Assembly (NCBI GenBank): GCA_947652605.1 | Contig: OX393577.1 | Location: 51,311,494 to 51,375,493 of the forward strand | Reading direction: 5' to 3' | Length of the DNA: 64,000 bases | Source: Elmis aenea | Taxonomy: Eukaryota > Arthropoda > Insecta > Coleoptera > Elmidae | Shown here: piece after piece, positions 8,801 through 19,989 of the stretch | Layout: each line of letters starts with the position of its first letter | Numbering within the stretch: position 1 is the stretch's first letter | Position numbers and translations under genes: made by a program | Notes under the pieces: generated by a model | The model's input: the letters and a program-made list of their open reading frames with translations, nothing else | Databases searched by the model: none | What the model was told of the DNA's origin: nothing

Positions 8801-10374
8801 TACAAAGTACTGATGTTATTTTACATAGTTGAAAATAGTTTAAACAAAATTTATTTTAATCAAATAGCTTTGCCAAATTTTTAACTTACTAAATTGTCCG
8901 CATCTTAGTTACTAGCAGCTGAAGTAAATGCAAATTCATCCTATTGTCCAGTGTCCATTTCCGGAAAATTGAAGACATTGCTCCTAACCTTTCATCCCTC
9001 CATTCTTCGATAATATAGGTTAGGAGAGCGAAAAGGGTAACCAACTTTTTATGATTTCTTTGTCGTATGGTCCACCCTAACGTAATTTACTTCTTTGCTT
9101 TTAAAAGGATATTGTAATGCTAATAAAAGGAATTTTCGTAATTTTATACTGTGGCCTAAATCTAAATTATTGCTGTACTTAAAATTAAAGTTGAAAAGTT
9201 AGAGCATGCTGCTAAACAACATATTTTTAAGGTTATTGTGAATTAATTTAAGTGAGGGTACTACTGTACTAAATTTGCACAACAATAATCTGCACGATTT
9301 TTAGTTGAAGTACACCAAGCAGTGATGTTCTGCCACGACACTGAACATTGATGTGTTACTAAGAACCAAATCAATATTTATTAATTTAGAAGAACAAATG
9401 AGTTTTGGAACAGCGTATTATGTACTTTAATTAAAATCTTTGTATGTCTTCCGGGTGTATGTTTCATCGGAAAGAATATAGATATTAAATCAGGTTGAGA
9501 TAAAGGTATGATTAAATTATCAAGGAAGTGTGTTTTTACTTGTTTAGTTGCTAAACTGAAAATGTGCAAATTGTGTCCAGAAATATTTTGAAAACAATGA
9601 AAAATTCTATTTTAGTTTTAAAATACGGTTTTTTTTATTGTTAGCATTAGAGATTAGAAATTTGATATTTGTGGGTTAGGCCTAAATTGTTTGAAGTTGG
9701 TAAATGTAATCCAGCCAGCTTAGTTTTCAAGTACGATAGTTACTTTTTTGTTTCTAATGGATGCTATATTGGAATGTTACGCTATCAACAGCAAATGATA
9801 CAATGTTTACATGAATTTAAAATTAAACGAAAATTTACAGATACACAGGGTGTATAACTAAATTATATTAACTAGGAAAATATTTCTGTTATAGAAAAAG
9901 ACTAGATATGTATAATCAACTTAAATTTTTGAAAGAAAATTTACCGTAAAAAAAACAAATATCATAAAGAAATAAAGCCCAAAAGTAAGCCCTACATGCT
10001 GTTTAATATACTCTTGTAATATATCAAAACCATGTCAATCATATCAAACAATCAGTACTAGAGTCAAGAGTACGTTCCATTTTAAGCTATAATATATCTC
10101 GAGAACAGAGGGAGCTATTTAGTTTAGGTTTACTATAGGTACTAGATTCCTTTTATAAATTTATTTCGATAAATTCCGTTTTTTTAAGCCTATTTAGCAA
10201 CTGAAATGTTGCGCCGATATCAAGATGCAAACTTGAACACTCTGTATGTTTGTACATATTTCTAAAATTTAATTATTATTATTTCATTATAAAATACCGC
10301 GGCTGATAGCAGAAAAATCTATAAGAAATATAAAAGTTGACTATCGCATCTTGAAAACTAAGCAGGCGGAGCAA
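8801..10374. other. AT-rich sequence with an isolated CAGGGTG end
   Basis: No gene recognised. ACACAGGGTGTATAAC at about 9844 looks like a lone element end. The short ORFs (9381-9569, 9669-9857) have no domain signature. Confidence 0.4.
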
Positions 10375-10569
10375 ATTTAAACAACTTCTTCTTTTCGTCT
10401 TCTTTTGCCTTTTCAGGCGTCGGAGGTTGGTTTCGCGTCCCGAGTCCATTTTCGCCATGCCCTTCTATCTTTTGCGAGTGTTTTCATTTCTTCTGGTGTT
10501 TTTCCTCTTTCTGCTCCCCAAACCCTTATTTGATCCATCCATTTTCTTCTTGGTCTATTTAAACAACTT
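10375..10569 (-). mobile_element. LINE 3'-end insertion with perfect 13-bp target duplication
   Basis: The 169-bp insert 10388-10556 is bracketed by ATTTAAACAACTT at 10375-10387 and 10557-10569. The minus strand reads RRKWMDQIRVWGAERGKTPE, then EMKTLAKDRRAWRKWTRDAK, then a stop. This is the extreme C-terminus of a LINE polyprotein of the class that ends in a W.K..RDR..W motif. A GAA-rich 3' tail abuts the duplication. It is a strongly 5'-truncated copy. RTE-like affiliation is tentative, based on the short-repeat tail instead of poly-A. Confidence 0.85.
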
Positions 10570-11315
10570 AGGAGTTCTATTTGAAACTACCTACATGTTT
10601 TTAGCTTTTTTGGAATATTTCAGAAACTGTACTCAACTTACATTCAAAGTAGATTCGTCCCAAGCACGCAAAAATATAGAAGTACTTAATTGCCCATTTA
10701 ATCATCGTTCTATCTCTTAACGTTTCCGATATTCGCATGTTCTTAATGTTGAAACCTATGTTTTAAAATCGCAAAATATTGTATTGTATTGTTGATTAAG
10801 CAGTGCGAAGAAAGTAAATATCTACGAATCTACGTGTTTCCACAATGTGCGACATTTTTTGCGATTGGTTAAATATAAATCTTTATTTTTTTTTTAATAT
10901 GTTGTAGCCAAAAAGTACCTAAATTGTTTAAAATTTTACATAAACCAATAAAAGAGTGATATTTAGATGACTTTTAAAAATATAATATCATTCAGCAAAT
11001 AAATAGATACTTTAATCAAGTACCCCTTGCTTGAAACTTCCTCGAACTCCTTTGTCGCATTCTGCATGACGTCCTTAACATTATTAATACTAAAATACTT
11101 TTTACTTAACGCAGTTTTCTAAGGAGCGTGCTATATTCAAAACCAGTTATTTAGAATACGCCGAAGAAGCTGAAAGAGTTCCAATAAAGGAGTTCCAGGA
11201 ATACTTCCTACATTTTTGCGGTGTTTGACATAAGTGTTTATTTATCCAAGGGCACTACTTTGAAGCAAATGTGCTGTCAACAGTAATACCATTGATTTTA
11301 AAGTCACGGTACGTG
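10570..11315. other. AT-rich sequence, no gene recognised
   Basis: No coding, RNA or TIR signal that I can support. Confidence 0.4.
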
Positions 11316-12295
11316 ACAACTGGGCGACGGTCAACTGGGCGATGGTCAACTGGGAGGACCAACTGGGCGATGGTCAACTGGGCGACGGTCAGCTGGGCGA
11401 CGTTCAACTGGGCGACGGTCAGCTGGGCGACGTTCAACTGAGCGACGGACGGTCAACTTGGCGACAGGGACTTAAACATTTTTGCACGCTCATATCACCA
11501 CACGATTTTGCGGTTTGTTTTTGTAAATATTGGTAAAACATACTTACTTACTTCTAAAGAATAATTATTATATCATACATCAAATTTTGTAAAATCACTT
11601 AAGAAAGATATGGTCAAAAAAGTGGTCCAAAAATAATTTTAAAATGAATAGGTATGATAGCTCAATAATAAAATAAAGGCAATAAACACGGAATTTCATT
11701 CATTCATTAATATTATTTTGTAATTAACAAACATATTTACATTAAAACAAAAAGTATATAACATGCAAAACAACAACTATTTTTAATTTATTAATTGTGA
11801 TGTTATAAACAATACCTCGTAAATAGTCTGTTAGCTGGGAGACAAAGTAATAGATCAAATAAAAGTCAATTATTAACATTATTTTGAAACGAACAATGAA
11901 CAAATATATTCACACATGTCAGATATACAGGGTGTTTAAAATTTTAGTTTAAACATTGGTATCTCGCCTATTATATCAGCTAGAATATAGGTTTAAATTT
12001 GACAAAGTAACTTAATTTGGTGCTCGTTAATAATCCGTAAAGTTACAAAATAATATTAATAAATGACGTATCATTTATATGATCTATTATTTTGTCTCCC
12101 AGCTAGTATACTATTTACGAGGTATTGCTTATAAGATGAATTTATAAATCAAAAATAATTATGTGGTTTTGCACATTATGTTTTTTTTTCTTTTAATGTA
12201 AATATGTTTGTTATTTGCAAAAGTCGCCCAGTTGACCGTCGCCGTCGCGTCGTGTCGTCCAGTTGACCGTCGCCCAGTTGACTGTCACTCAGTTG
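11316..12295. mobile_element. Foldback element with inverted GTCAACTGGGCGAC minisatellite arms
   Basis: The left arm (11316-11469) is an array of GTCAACTGGGCGACG units, period about 15 bp. The right arm (12223-12295) carries the same units inverted (CGTCGCCCAGTTGAC). Inside the arms a second inverted pair is visible: AATACCTCGTAAATAGT (11811-11828) matches the complement of ACTATTTACGAGGTATT (12110-12126), with AGCTGGGAGACAAA and TTTGTCTCCCAGCT beside it and AACAAACATATTTACATT further out. About 245 bp (11470-11715) is present only in the left half. No target duplication was found, so the superfamily is unknown. Peptide-like repeats on both strands are by-products of the array. Confidence 0.75.
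11933..12060. mobile_element. Partial family-B-like end inside the foldback loop
   Basis: TACAGGGTGTTTAAAATTTTAG followed by GGTTTAAATTTGACAAAGTAA and GTGCTCGTTAATAATC parallels the left end of family B at 27854 (CAGGGTGATTGAAATTCGAG, TTTAAATTTGACAAAGATG, GTGCTCAATAATAATC). Only the left end is present. Confidence 0.55.
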
Positions 12296-12408
12296 CTTTT
12301 TGAAATAGCGCATTTGAAATTGTTTCGTGCAAGTATTAAATTTTTACTTCGTATGTCCAGAAAACCAGCTAATTCCAATCATTTTTTAGGTTGGAAAATA
12401 CATCTTAT

Positions 12409-12507
12409 CGTCCTAAGCAGAAAATTACATGGTTGCCATGGCGATGAGTTGTGTTTACCGACCTAGGCCGGAAAGTACTTGGTTGCCATGGTGATAAGTT
12501 GTTTTGT
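12409..12507. repeat. 50-bp tandem duplication with two GTTGCCATGG sites
   Basis: Unit 1 (12409-12458) and unit 2 (12459-12507) align almost base for base: CCTAAGC/CCTAGGC, AAAATTACATGG/GGAAAGTACTTGG, GTTGCCATGGCGAT (12432-12445)/GTTGCCATGGTGAT (12482-12495), then AGTTGT in both. The central GTTGCCATGG resembles the left half of an RFX X-box; the right half-site matches poorly. It lies 64 bp upstream of the ATG at 12571 and could be promoter-proximal. Confidence 0.55.
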
Positions 12508-12570
12508 TAATATGCGTTGTCAAACAAGCATCATACCACCAATCAAATTTTGTTTTGTTATTGTTTAATT

Positions 12571-12774
12571 ATGGATGGTGACTATAGTGAATTTGGTGTC
12601 ATTGACGACGCAAAAAATATTGTACGTAACATCCCCGGAAAGTGTCTTTACTTGACTCGCATGCTTCCAGGACTCACCTACGGCTCGTACCGGAACTGCC
12701 TACTCGTCTACTTAAGTACCGTTCTTGTTGCGTATATTGTTAGTATGTTAATTATTAAATTATTACATGTGTAA
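12571..12774 (+). CDS. Small putative membrane protein ORF, 67 residues
   Basis: From the ATG at 12571 the frame runs MDGDYSEFGVIDDAKNIVRN ... to TAA at 12774. The open frame extends upstream to 12517 but without an earlier ATG. The first half is polar and acidic with a DDAKNIV helix-like stretch. The middle holds CLYLTRMLPGLTYGSYRNC, and the C-terminus LLVYLSTVLVAYIVSMLIIKLL is a good single transmembrane segment, suggesting a tail-anchored topology. Local GC is higher than the surroundings and codon third positions include many C or G, unlike the flanking noise ORFs. The 50-bp tandem repeat upstream may act as promoter. I recognise no family. It could be a real small gene, an exon, or a passenger ORF of a mobile element. 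Confidence 0.35.
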   Translation: MDGDYSEFGVIDDAKNIVRNIPGKCLYLTRMLPGLTYGSYRNCLLVYLSTVLVAYIVSMLIIKLLHV

Positions 12775-14285
12775 TTTATTAAGCAATGTTTTGTATACTG
12801 TAAAACTGATTTTCTATTGTTACATGTTATTATTGTTGTTAAAACTTGTAAAACGAATTAAAATTTATTTAAAAAGTTACAAAAAAATATAATAGACTAT
12901 GAGTTTACTTACTGCCGCAAACTGTGGCATAATTTTTTTCCCCATTAATATTTTATTATTTAATCTACTTCAAACCCAGTGGGTAAATAGTTCTTTGCAT
13001 GCGTTATCAAGCTGCTCGGAAGGTAAACACAGGTTTGTTTGCATTGTTTGTGAGTTATTACTAAATGTAGTAAACATTTCGTGTAAACAAGAAATCGGAT
13101 TTAAGAGCTGCCAGAGATTTATTCATCCATTTGTTTTTCTAATTAATTATTCTGTTTCGGAATGGGACTTTGGGTAATGGACGTTATCCGGTTCGTGACG
13201 TCGTTTTGCGCTATTCCTCAATTACTTCAGGCTCATACAGATATTAATTATAGTGCTGAACGAACCCTAAGCTCACAGAATGATTTAAAGAGGCTCGGGA
13301 CTGCATTTATATGTAAAATTAAGATGGAGGCATTAGATATCCTAGATCAACACACCTTAATTCTATTGTTAAAGTAATTAAAGTGATAAAAAAATGGTGG
13401 AGGTGACGGTTAAGATTTTATATTATAAGTTAAAGTGAGTTAAGTCATTTGATTATACCTTATAACAATATTTGTCACTATGAATTTTTCTACTTAAATG
13501 TTTAAGTTTGTGGCAAATCGTTGCTTCTTCCAACAGATGAAGCGTTGTTGCTTCTTGGTGTAAACTTTCATGGAAGTTTCTAGCAAGTTAAACTTTTGAA
13601 ATCATATACAGAATGTTGGCTTACTCTATGTATTCATTTTGATAAACTTAAACAACAATATTAACATATTTACCGTATTTCATTTACATATTTGAGTAGA
13701 TAATTTATTATTATTTAAAAATTGTTAGGATATATTAAGTTTGTAATTAATATTTCTTCCTTTAATAATATGCGTGATAGATAATCTTAATACATATGCA
13801 AGAATTATACAAGTAGGCTTAGGAAATTTATTGAGCAATGTGTTAAAAAATGTCAAATTAAATTATTTTTTAAATTTTAGATTAATAATAAGTCAATTTG
13901 AAAGTACGACGGCAAATAATTTGAAAAGAGACAAGTTAATCAATATTTTTTGAACACTTCCTCTTTAAAAATTGCTAAATAACTTCAAATAAAATCGATG
14001 TAGCAGATGGTTATAAAACACCTATAGATACATAATTAAAAATATGCATTGGGCTGACTTTTTTGGTATAAATGAAAATAATTTGGGTAAGCCCAACCAA
14101 AGACAAAATAACTTTACCCTTACGCAGTAAAGATGGAAATAATTTCATGTGTTTTTTTGTCAGTATAGATGTTAAACTGTTTCATTCTAGGTACGACCCT
14201 TTTTGGCCCAATGTCTGTAAAATTTTAATTTTACCTTAATTCAAAAACGCTTCGAGATAGAGGCGTACAGTCTTAATCATTATGT
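12775..14285. other. AT-rich sequence with two unrecognised overlapping ORFs
   Basis: Open frames at 12899-13177 (92 codons) and 13162-13377 (71 codons) overlap by 16 bp in different frames. The second, with LSSQNDLKRLGTAFICKIKM, has slightly higher GC and a soluble composition, but I recognise no domain and see no splice sites that would join the two. The rest is AT-rich without features. Confidence 0.3.
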
Positions 14286-14299
14286 AGTGGTTTTCAGTG

Positions 14300-14665
14300 A
14301 AAATAAAATGATATAACGTTTTGATATCTCTCATCTTCAGGGCCAAATACTCAAAAATGAATAGCTTTAGAATAGATGCATATAGAAACGTGTCGTTTTC
14401 ACCATTGCTGTTGTAAAATATTCTGACGGTATTTTTACCGATATGACCATCTTCAGGGTCTTATTACTTTAAATCCGTAAAAAGTCAGGTCACTGATCAA
14501 AACATTTCATCATTTTATAGAATTTTTTTTGCAGTATTTTATTTTACTAAGCACTAACGTAAATTTGTTTACATAATTTTTATTTTTACAGAGAGTAAAG
14601 CACAGTTTAAACCCATATAAAATTGTACAACGTTTTTAAATTTAGATGTCCATCTTCAGGGTTAA
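14300..14665 (-). repeat. Three copies of a CCTGAAGATG ... AACGTT motif
   Basis: On the minus strand, CCTGAAGATG occurs at about 14342-14332, 14458-14447 and 14660-14649, each preceded (in that orientation) by an AGRCC or TTAAC context. Two copies are followed 12-20 nt later by AAAACGTT and TATATCATTTTAT or TGTACAATTTTAT. The middle copy has GGTAAAAATACC at that point. CUGAAGA fits the CUGANGA core of hammerhead ribozymes found in Penelope-like elements and retrozymes, but the required GAAAC and stems are not convincing here. I class it as a degenerate dispersed repeat. Confidence 0.4.
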
Positions 14666-15296
14666 ATCTTTCAATATTAAAAAAATGTATGATTGAACAG
14701 CTGTTAGCGATCAGATTTACGTATTTGCTATTCTAACCTAAAATTTACTTTTAAATAATTTAATTATGGCAATCTTATTTACATTTTGGTAAGTATGTTT
14801 CCCTTAAGTTTTTATCTTTAAACAAATTTCAGTAATAGTGTACTTATTTATAGATTCGCTACTTAAAGCATTTAACGCATACTTTTTTTTCGTGAAGCAT
14901 TGATTCTACGCGCACCGTTTATTTTTTATTCATACATTTATAAACAAATAAATTAAAAAACTTATTTAAAAGTTGCAAATTTTAATTTAGGTTTTGCATT
15001 GGAAATTAATTTACCATTTTTGTGTTCGTCATAACATAGGAGTAGTTTTTACCATATTGATTAATTAACATTGTTGCTTGATTTTTTGTGATTATTATAA
15101 TAATTCTGCCGCTGCGCTGGTAAAAATGATTAATTTTGTTCAACGAAGCAATATTTTGAGTTTTCTTATACTATAATTTTGGATAATAAACTTCGTTTGA
15201 CAAATTATTAACCAGATATTAATGAGTTATTGTTTAAATATCGGTCAATTAACTTAAAATAAAATTTCTGAAAACATGTCATAATCTGTCTATATA

Positions 15297-15722
15297 CAGG
15301 GTGTCCCAGATTACATTTCCAGCATGGGGATCTCGCTTATTATAAGAGATACAGGTTTGTTTAAATTAGATGAATTATTCCCTAGTATGAGAGGAGCCAT
15401 AATCAATTTTCTCTCAATATCTCGAAAATGGTAGGTGTTGAAAATAATCCAAAATAACAGTTACATTCTTTATTAAAAAGTGCCTTGAGAAAGTACAAAT
15501 AAAATTGTTCTAATGATTAAGACAAAAAAGTTATGAGAGAAAAAAGAAATTGGACATTTTCATATTTTTTGCTATAACATCTGAAGTACGAGGAATTTTG
15601 TACTTTTAAAAATTTATTGTGCCTCCTCTCATACCAAGGAACAATTCATCTAATTTAAGCAAACCTGTATCTCTTATAATAAGCGAGATCCCCATGCTGG
15701 AAATGTAATCTGGGACACCCTG
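15297..15722. mobile_element. Family A MITE (A1), 426 bp with TIRs of about 113 bp
   Basis: Begins CAGGGTGTCCCAGATTACAT and ends with its complement, flanked by TA on both sides (15295-15296, 15723-15724). The arms agree over about 113 bp with few differences and contain the CAGCATGGGGATCTCGCTTA block. TA flanks, the CAGGGTG terminus and kinship with the transposase-bearing element at 27854-30255 point to the IS630/Tc1-mariner-like superfamily. No coding capacity. Confidence 0.85.
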
Positions 15723-15724
15723 TA

Positions 15725-16502
15725 TATATTGTAAAACTTTTAAAGAGTACACTTGTTTGTGCAAATACAAATGAATTGTACGAATGAAAGGTTTTTAAAA
15801 CATAATTTCCATTTTAATCGAATTTCAAATAAAATATTCAAATTATTTCACCCCAGTCCGACAGTTCCCAATTCAATTTTATTTCTAAAACTATAAAACA
15901 GCAGTTCAAAGGAATCTTTAACATAAATTTAACAGAGTTGAAGGAAATAAGCATTAGTAACTAGTATAGCAGATTTCAATCGCCCTGCAACGACGAGAAA
16001 ATTTTTGCAGGTTGTGCTAGAAATGTCTTTGTCTTACTCTCGTTGCTGTTAGAAATTGGATGAAGATAAAAATACTTCAAATGAATTCCTTGGTTTCAAA
16101 TTCGTTCTCATAGCATAACCAAAGTTTTAAAACCATTGCCAGAACAGTGGTCATATTTTAGAGTACGGTCTATATGAACAATGAACGTTCAAGTATTCAC
16201 AAAAGTCATATCTGGTTCGAGAATTACTCCTTATAACTTCTCATTGTTTTGTTATATGTACCTACGTTGATTTTGGGTTTATTTTGAAATATCATAGGAT
16301 TATTTATTTTGATGTATTGTACATAAAACATAAAATTTCTTCGATTGCTTTCGTTGATGTAACTGGAAAGTCATGTAAACACGGTACTTATAAAATGTAT
16401 TGTTTTGCTGTTTATTTTGGTGTTAAAAACATCGATATTTAATGTATTTGATACAATAATGTGTAATTAACCAATATGTAACAAAAATCAATGTATGGTA
16501 TG
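15725..16502. other. AT-rich sequence, no feature supported
   Basis: Nothing recognisable beyond simple AT-rich sequence. Confidence 0.4.
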
Positions 16503-17261
16503 CATGGGCGGATTGTCGACATAAGACCAGCCCGGAAAATTTTTAAGTTAATCTGCCCACCCACATCATACCTTCATAACATACTGAAATAAAAAGGAAT
16601 CAATTGCTGTATAAATAACTTTCCAATCATTTTATAACAGGAAAAACAATGGATTTCTTTTAATTCATTTTTCTGTTTAAGTACTCGCCTTTAAAGTTCC
16701 TAAATCAAAAAATTTATTCTCTTATTAGTAGTTCACTATGTTCCGCAATTACATCAATATTTACTTTGTCAGTGGCATTCATTTCACTCGCTGTTGACAT
16801 TTACTTATATTTTTAAAATACTTGGTAACAGCAAATCGCACGATTTATAAAGTTTTTGCATCGTTTCGAAATGCCATCATCATCAAGATCTTGGAAAGCA
16901 TTTAACTCGCTTATATATGTTCCTCAGTGATACTTTTCTTAAGATGTTTCCAGTTTGTAGCAAAATTGAATATTTCTTATTGCAATTTTTCATGATTTAA
17001 AATAACCGTATAATAACCGATTAGGCGGTAACGTGCATTTTTTCACAAAGAACCGGTTATTAAAATATCTGTCCGGTTCACCAATCCCTAGTACTCGATA
17101 TTTGAAATTTATTTCCAAACAGTATTCGAATTTAAACAAAATTTTTCAAAAAAAAAACAGATTTTTTTTGTAAAATAGAACAAAAAATCTTTAAAGCAGC
17201 TCATTGAATGACCGGCCCACTGGGAATTTTCCCAGTTTCCTGATAAGCCAATTCGCTCCTG
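16503..17261. mobile_element. Older hAT-like element, invaded at its right end
   Basis: The left end CATGGGCGGATTGTC and the inverted right end CAGGAGCGAATTGGC form imperfect TIRs. The 8 bases before 16503 are ATGGTATG. The 8 bases that follow the right end, rejoined across the younger insertion at 17265-18440, read ATGATATA. The two differ only by two G-to-A changes, as expected for a decayed 8-bp hAT duplication. Around 17010-17095 there are AACCG/CGGTTAT words and a possible further internal end (ACCAATCCCTAG). No coding frame. Confidence 0.55.
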
Positions 17262-17264
17262 ATG

Positions 17265-18440
17265 TGGGGTTGGCGCAAGAGTATCTGGCCCATCTGGGCA
17301 AAGAAAATATGGGCGCCCCCAGATATTGCCTAGGGTATGTGTCTTTATACAGGGTGATTCATAAATATTGCTAAAAACTTCGGGAGGTAGGTAATTCCTT
17401 ATTAAAAATGAAGGGAGCCTTTCATATGAAAGTCTTCTTTAGGAATTTCATCCCCATAAAGGAAAGTAGGTTTTCATTTTATTCCCCAAATTTGGAGAAA
17501 TGTAGAAAAACGACTTTTGTTAGTTGCTTTTTCGTATTAAAACATTTTTCACAGCAATATTATTGATGATCTACTACCTTCACAAGGGGCTTAAAAGTGC
17601 GACCCCTGTTGGATTTTTATCAGAACTTCAGAACGTTTTGAGTAATAGAAATTTAATTTTTGTTTTAAAGCCTAATTTATTTAGAACCTTTCTTTAATTT
17701 TTTCCCGCAAAACCTAGATTTTGAGTAAAACATAAAATAACTAAAAAAACTTGCACCATTAAATAATATTATAAAATAAAATGAATCATTTTGGTGGTTA
17801 CTATGTTTTTTTTATATATTAGGGTTTGTTTCCCGGGAAATTTAAAAAATATTATTTTTGTTTATTTTGTGCTAAGATCTTTGTAATACTATCTATCATA
17901 ACATCAGAATTTATTAAAAATATCTTTACTAACAGTAAATTATGGAACAACTTTTTCATATTTCAAAATAATTTTTTTGTTTTATAATAACAAATTATGT
18001 ACACTCGTAGTATGGCGTAAAGGAGCCCGGTCTCCATGACAAATTTAATATCTTCAAAATAGTTTTTCAGTTCTATTTTTGTGTACCCTGGTAATGCGAA
18101 GCAACATAGCTTATAAATGAAATTTTATTGATAAAATGTCTCTTTGCTTAATAGAGACTGAGTAAGCATTTTATGTAGCAGGACTTGGTTAATAAATTAA
18201 GAATAAGACTATGTGACCGAAGCATAGATCTCGTTTGTTTTCTTTAATCATTTTAGAAAAATACAAGTTAAAAATTATGTTATTGTGTTTATTAAAATGA
18301 AATTGCAATAAAATTGTTATATACATTTGTATACTTATATGATTTGAATTTTGCCTAGTTTTATGCAGAAGTTTGGTTTCCCCTTAACCTGGCGCCCCTA
18401 GGCAATTGCCTCGACTCGCCAAATGGTAAAACCGGCCCTG
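17265..18440. mobile_element. hAT-like element with 8-bp duplication TCCTGATG
   Basis: TCCTGATG at 17257-17264 and 18441-18448 flank an element whose right end reads, inverted, CAGGGCCGGTTTTACCATTT and whose left end TGGGGTTGGCGCAAG differs at the tips by transitions. GCGCCCCTAGGCAATTGCC (right) and GCGCCCCCAGATATTGCC (left) are matching subterminal blocks. Inside it lies a CAGGGTGATTCATAAATATT element (from 17350). It is inserted across the right boundary of the older hAT at 16503-17261. No transposase frame is present. Confidence 0.75.
17350..17815. mobile_element. Family E element, left half
   Basis: Starts CAGGGTGATTCATAAATATT after TA and shares with the element at 31719-32739 the blocks CGGGAGGT, TTTTAT.CAG, AAAGTGCGACCCCTGTTGG and CATTTTGGTGGTTAC. 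The right half was not identified, so this copy is truncated or diverged after about 17815. Confidence 0.6.
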
Positions 18441-18448
18441 TCCTGATG

Positions 18449-19735
18449 ATATAAAAACAAAAACTTAACTATAATTTTTCTACTCCTGTATTCGCATAAC
18501 AAACAACATTTTCACAGTTTATAATTTTAACCACATTAGCTGTATCATATTTCATTTTATACTTACGTCTGGGTCATTTTCAATTTTCTGTATTACATAA
18601 ATTTGCATTGCATCCAATCGGACTAACTGTAAAGATTGGTATTAATTTCAAAAAATAAACTATGCAACGTGTGTGGTGTAGTAATATTATCCTGCAAAGC
18701 AAAGTTGCCCAAATTTGCTTTATATAAAACCATTTGTTTAAAAAAAATGAACATTCTTAATGTATACCTAAGTGATTTTAGCATTAAGTGCCAAAAATAC
18801 TTAGTTTAAATATCATAAAGTGCCTTTTTTAAGCTCTTTATGTTGCGCTTTTACAACTTTGTTTATTTCGCCAAAAAAAGTTTGTTGATTTTAAAATTCT
18901 GAACTGCTTAAAGTAAATTACTGTTTTGTCTCTTTAACCGTTTACGTTGGTCCCATTATTAAATAAAGTTTGGTTTGGCCAGTTTTAGGGTCACGTTAAG
19001 TTATTTTTAGGATTACCAAACCCTAAAACAATATAAAATTATCACACTGACTCTCCCAACATAAAGACATTAATTTTTGTTTTTCTGACAACATCCGGCA
19101 GACAATCCACTATTCACCCCAACCAGAGGGGATAATAAAACTATATCGTCCTTGTAATCAAGTCGACTGTAGCTTTTCTTTTTAGATAAATATTTTATCA
19201 CGATTCATGCGTCATTTATTATTGTCTTTATCTTAACTGCTTATCAAATTCGCTAGACGAGCAAAAGGCCATGGAAACATATGGGATTTAGTTAAATTAA
19301 TAGACAGAGCGGGTCGGCTAGGGTTGCTTGATTGAATTGTAATACGGAAGTGCCACATAATGCAGCGATATTGAGTGGATAGAAATCAGTCAAGCTGGCA
19401 ATAGGCCATACCGGAACGTTGTTTTCAGGTCGTTGTTTGAAACCATTATTTTTTTAAATGGATTAAACGTGTTGCGAAAGTTTGAATTGCTTTTTTGGGG
19501 ACAGCTTTCTTTTTAATTACAAATTACTGTTCATTTAAAATTTTTTAAATTTACTGCCTCTTTTTTACTAATATTCTATTTTCCTTGACCCTTACACATA
19601 AATAATGGAGATTGTGCGTAACTGACTATAAATATATATTTTTTATTAATTCAAACGTTCAGAAATTAAGCATAAACGTCAATGTACTCACATTTTGGAA
19701 TAAATTTGGGGAAGGAAAGATGTATTGTAATAAAT
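18449..19735. other. AT-rich sequence, no gene recognised
   Basis: No supported feature. A short ORF at 19612-19899 overlaps the transposase remnant on the other strand and is a by-product. Confidence 0.4.
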
Positions 19736-19739
19736 ATAA

Positions 19740-19985
19740 ATGGTTAGGGATACCTATAAGAGATGGGTACAAACCTTTTTTAGTCGCACTTCCCTTTGGA
19801 GCGACTTTAATATTGTCTAACCCGATTCAAACGTATGAAAAAAACTCATTACGACCTGGAAACTTGAAACACAACAGAATTGTTTCGCCACTTGTATGAC
19901 ACTTGGCACCGTCTTGTTGGAAGTAAAGCTTCACTATATTCATATTATTCAGCTCAGGCAGGCCACAAAAAGTTGGTCAACATGT
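19740..19985 (-). pseudogene. DDE transposase remnant with QDGAKCH motif
   Basis: The minus strand reads NMNIVKLYFQQDGAKCHTSG then ETILL. This is the second catalytic Asp region of the insect Tc1-mariner-like DDE transposases (family pattern W.QQDGA.CHT...TI.LL). Downstream KFPGR and, after a break, LDNIKVAPKGSAT correspond to the usual KFPGRVISR and GDINWPPRSCDLT blocks. The third catalytic Asp is not intact and the frame is broken, so this is a dead fragment. Flanking sequence 19990-20420 may hold further remains but I could not align it. Confidence 0.6.
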
Positions 19986-19989
19986 TCCC

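Noticed and set aside
11255..11536. ORFs encoding QLTVAQLNVAQL-like or QLGDGQLGD-like repeats
   Set aside because: Both strands of a 15-bp array give open repetitive peptides automatically; no non-repeat coding sequence surrounds them.
12432..12495. Firm assignment of two RFX X-boxes
   Set aside because: Only the left half-site GTTGCC fits; GGCGAT and GGTGAT match the right half poorly, so it is recorded only as a resemblance.
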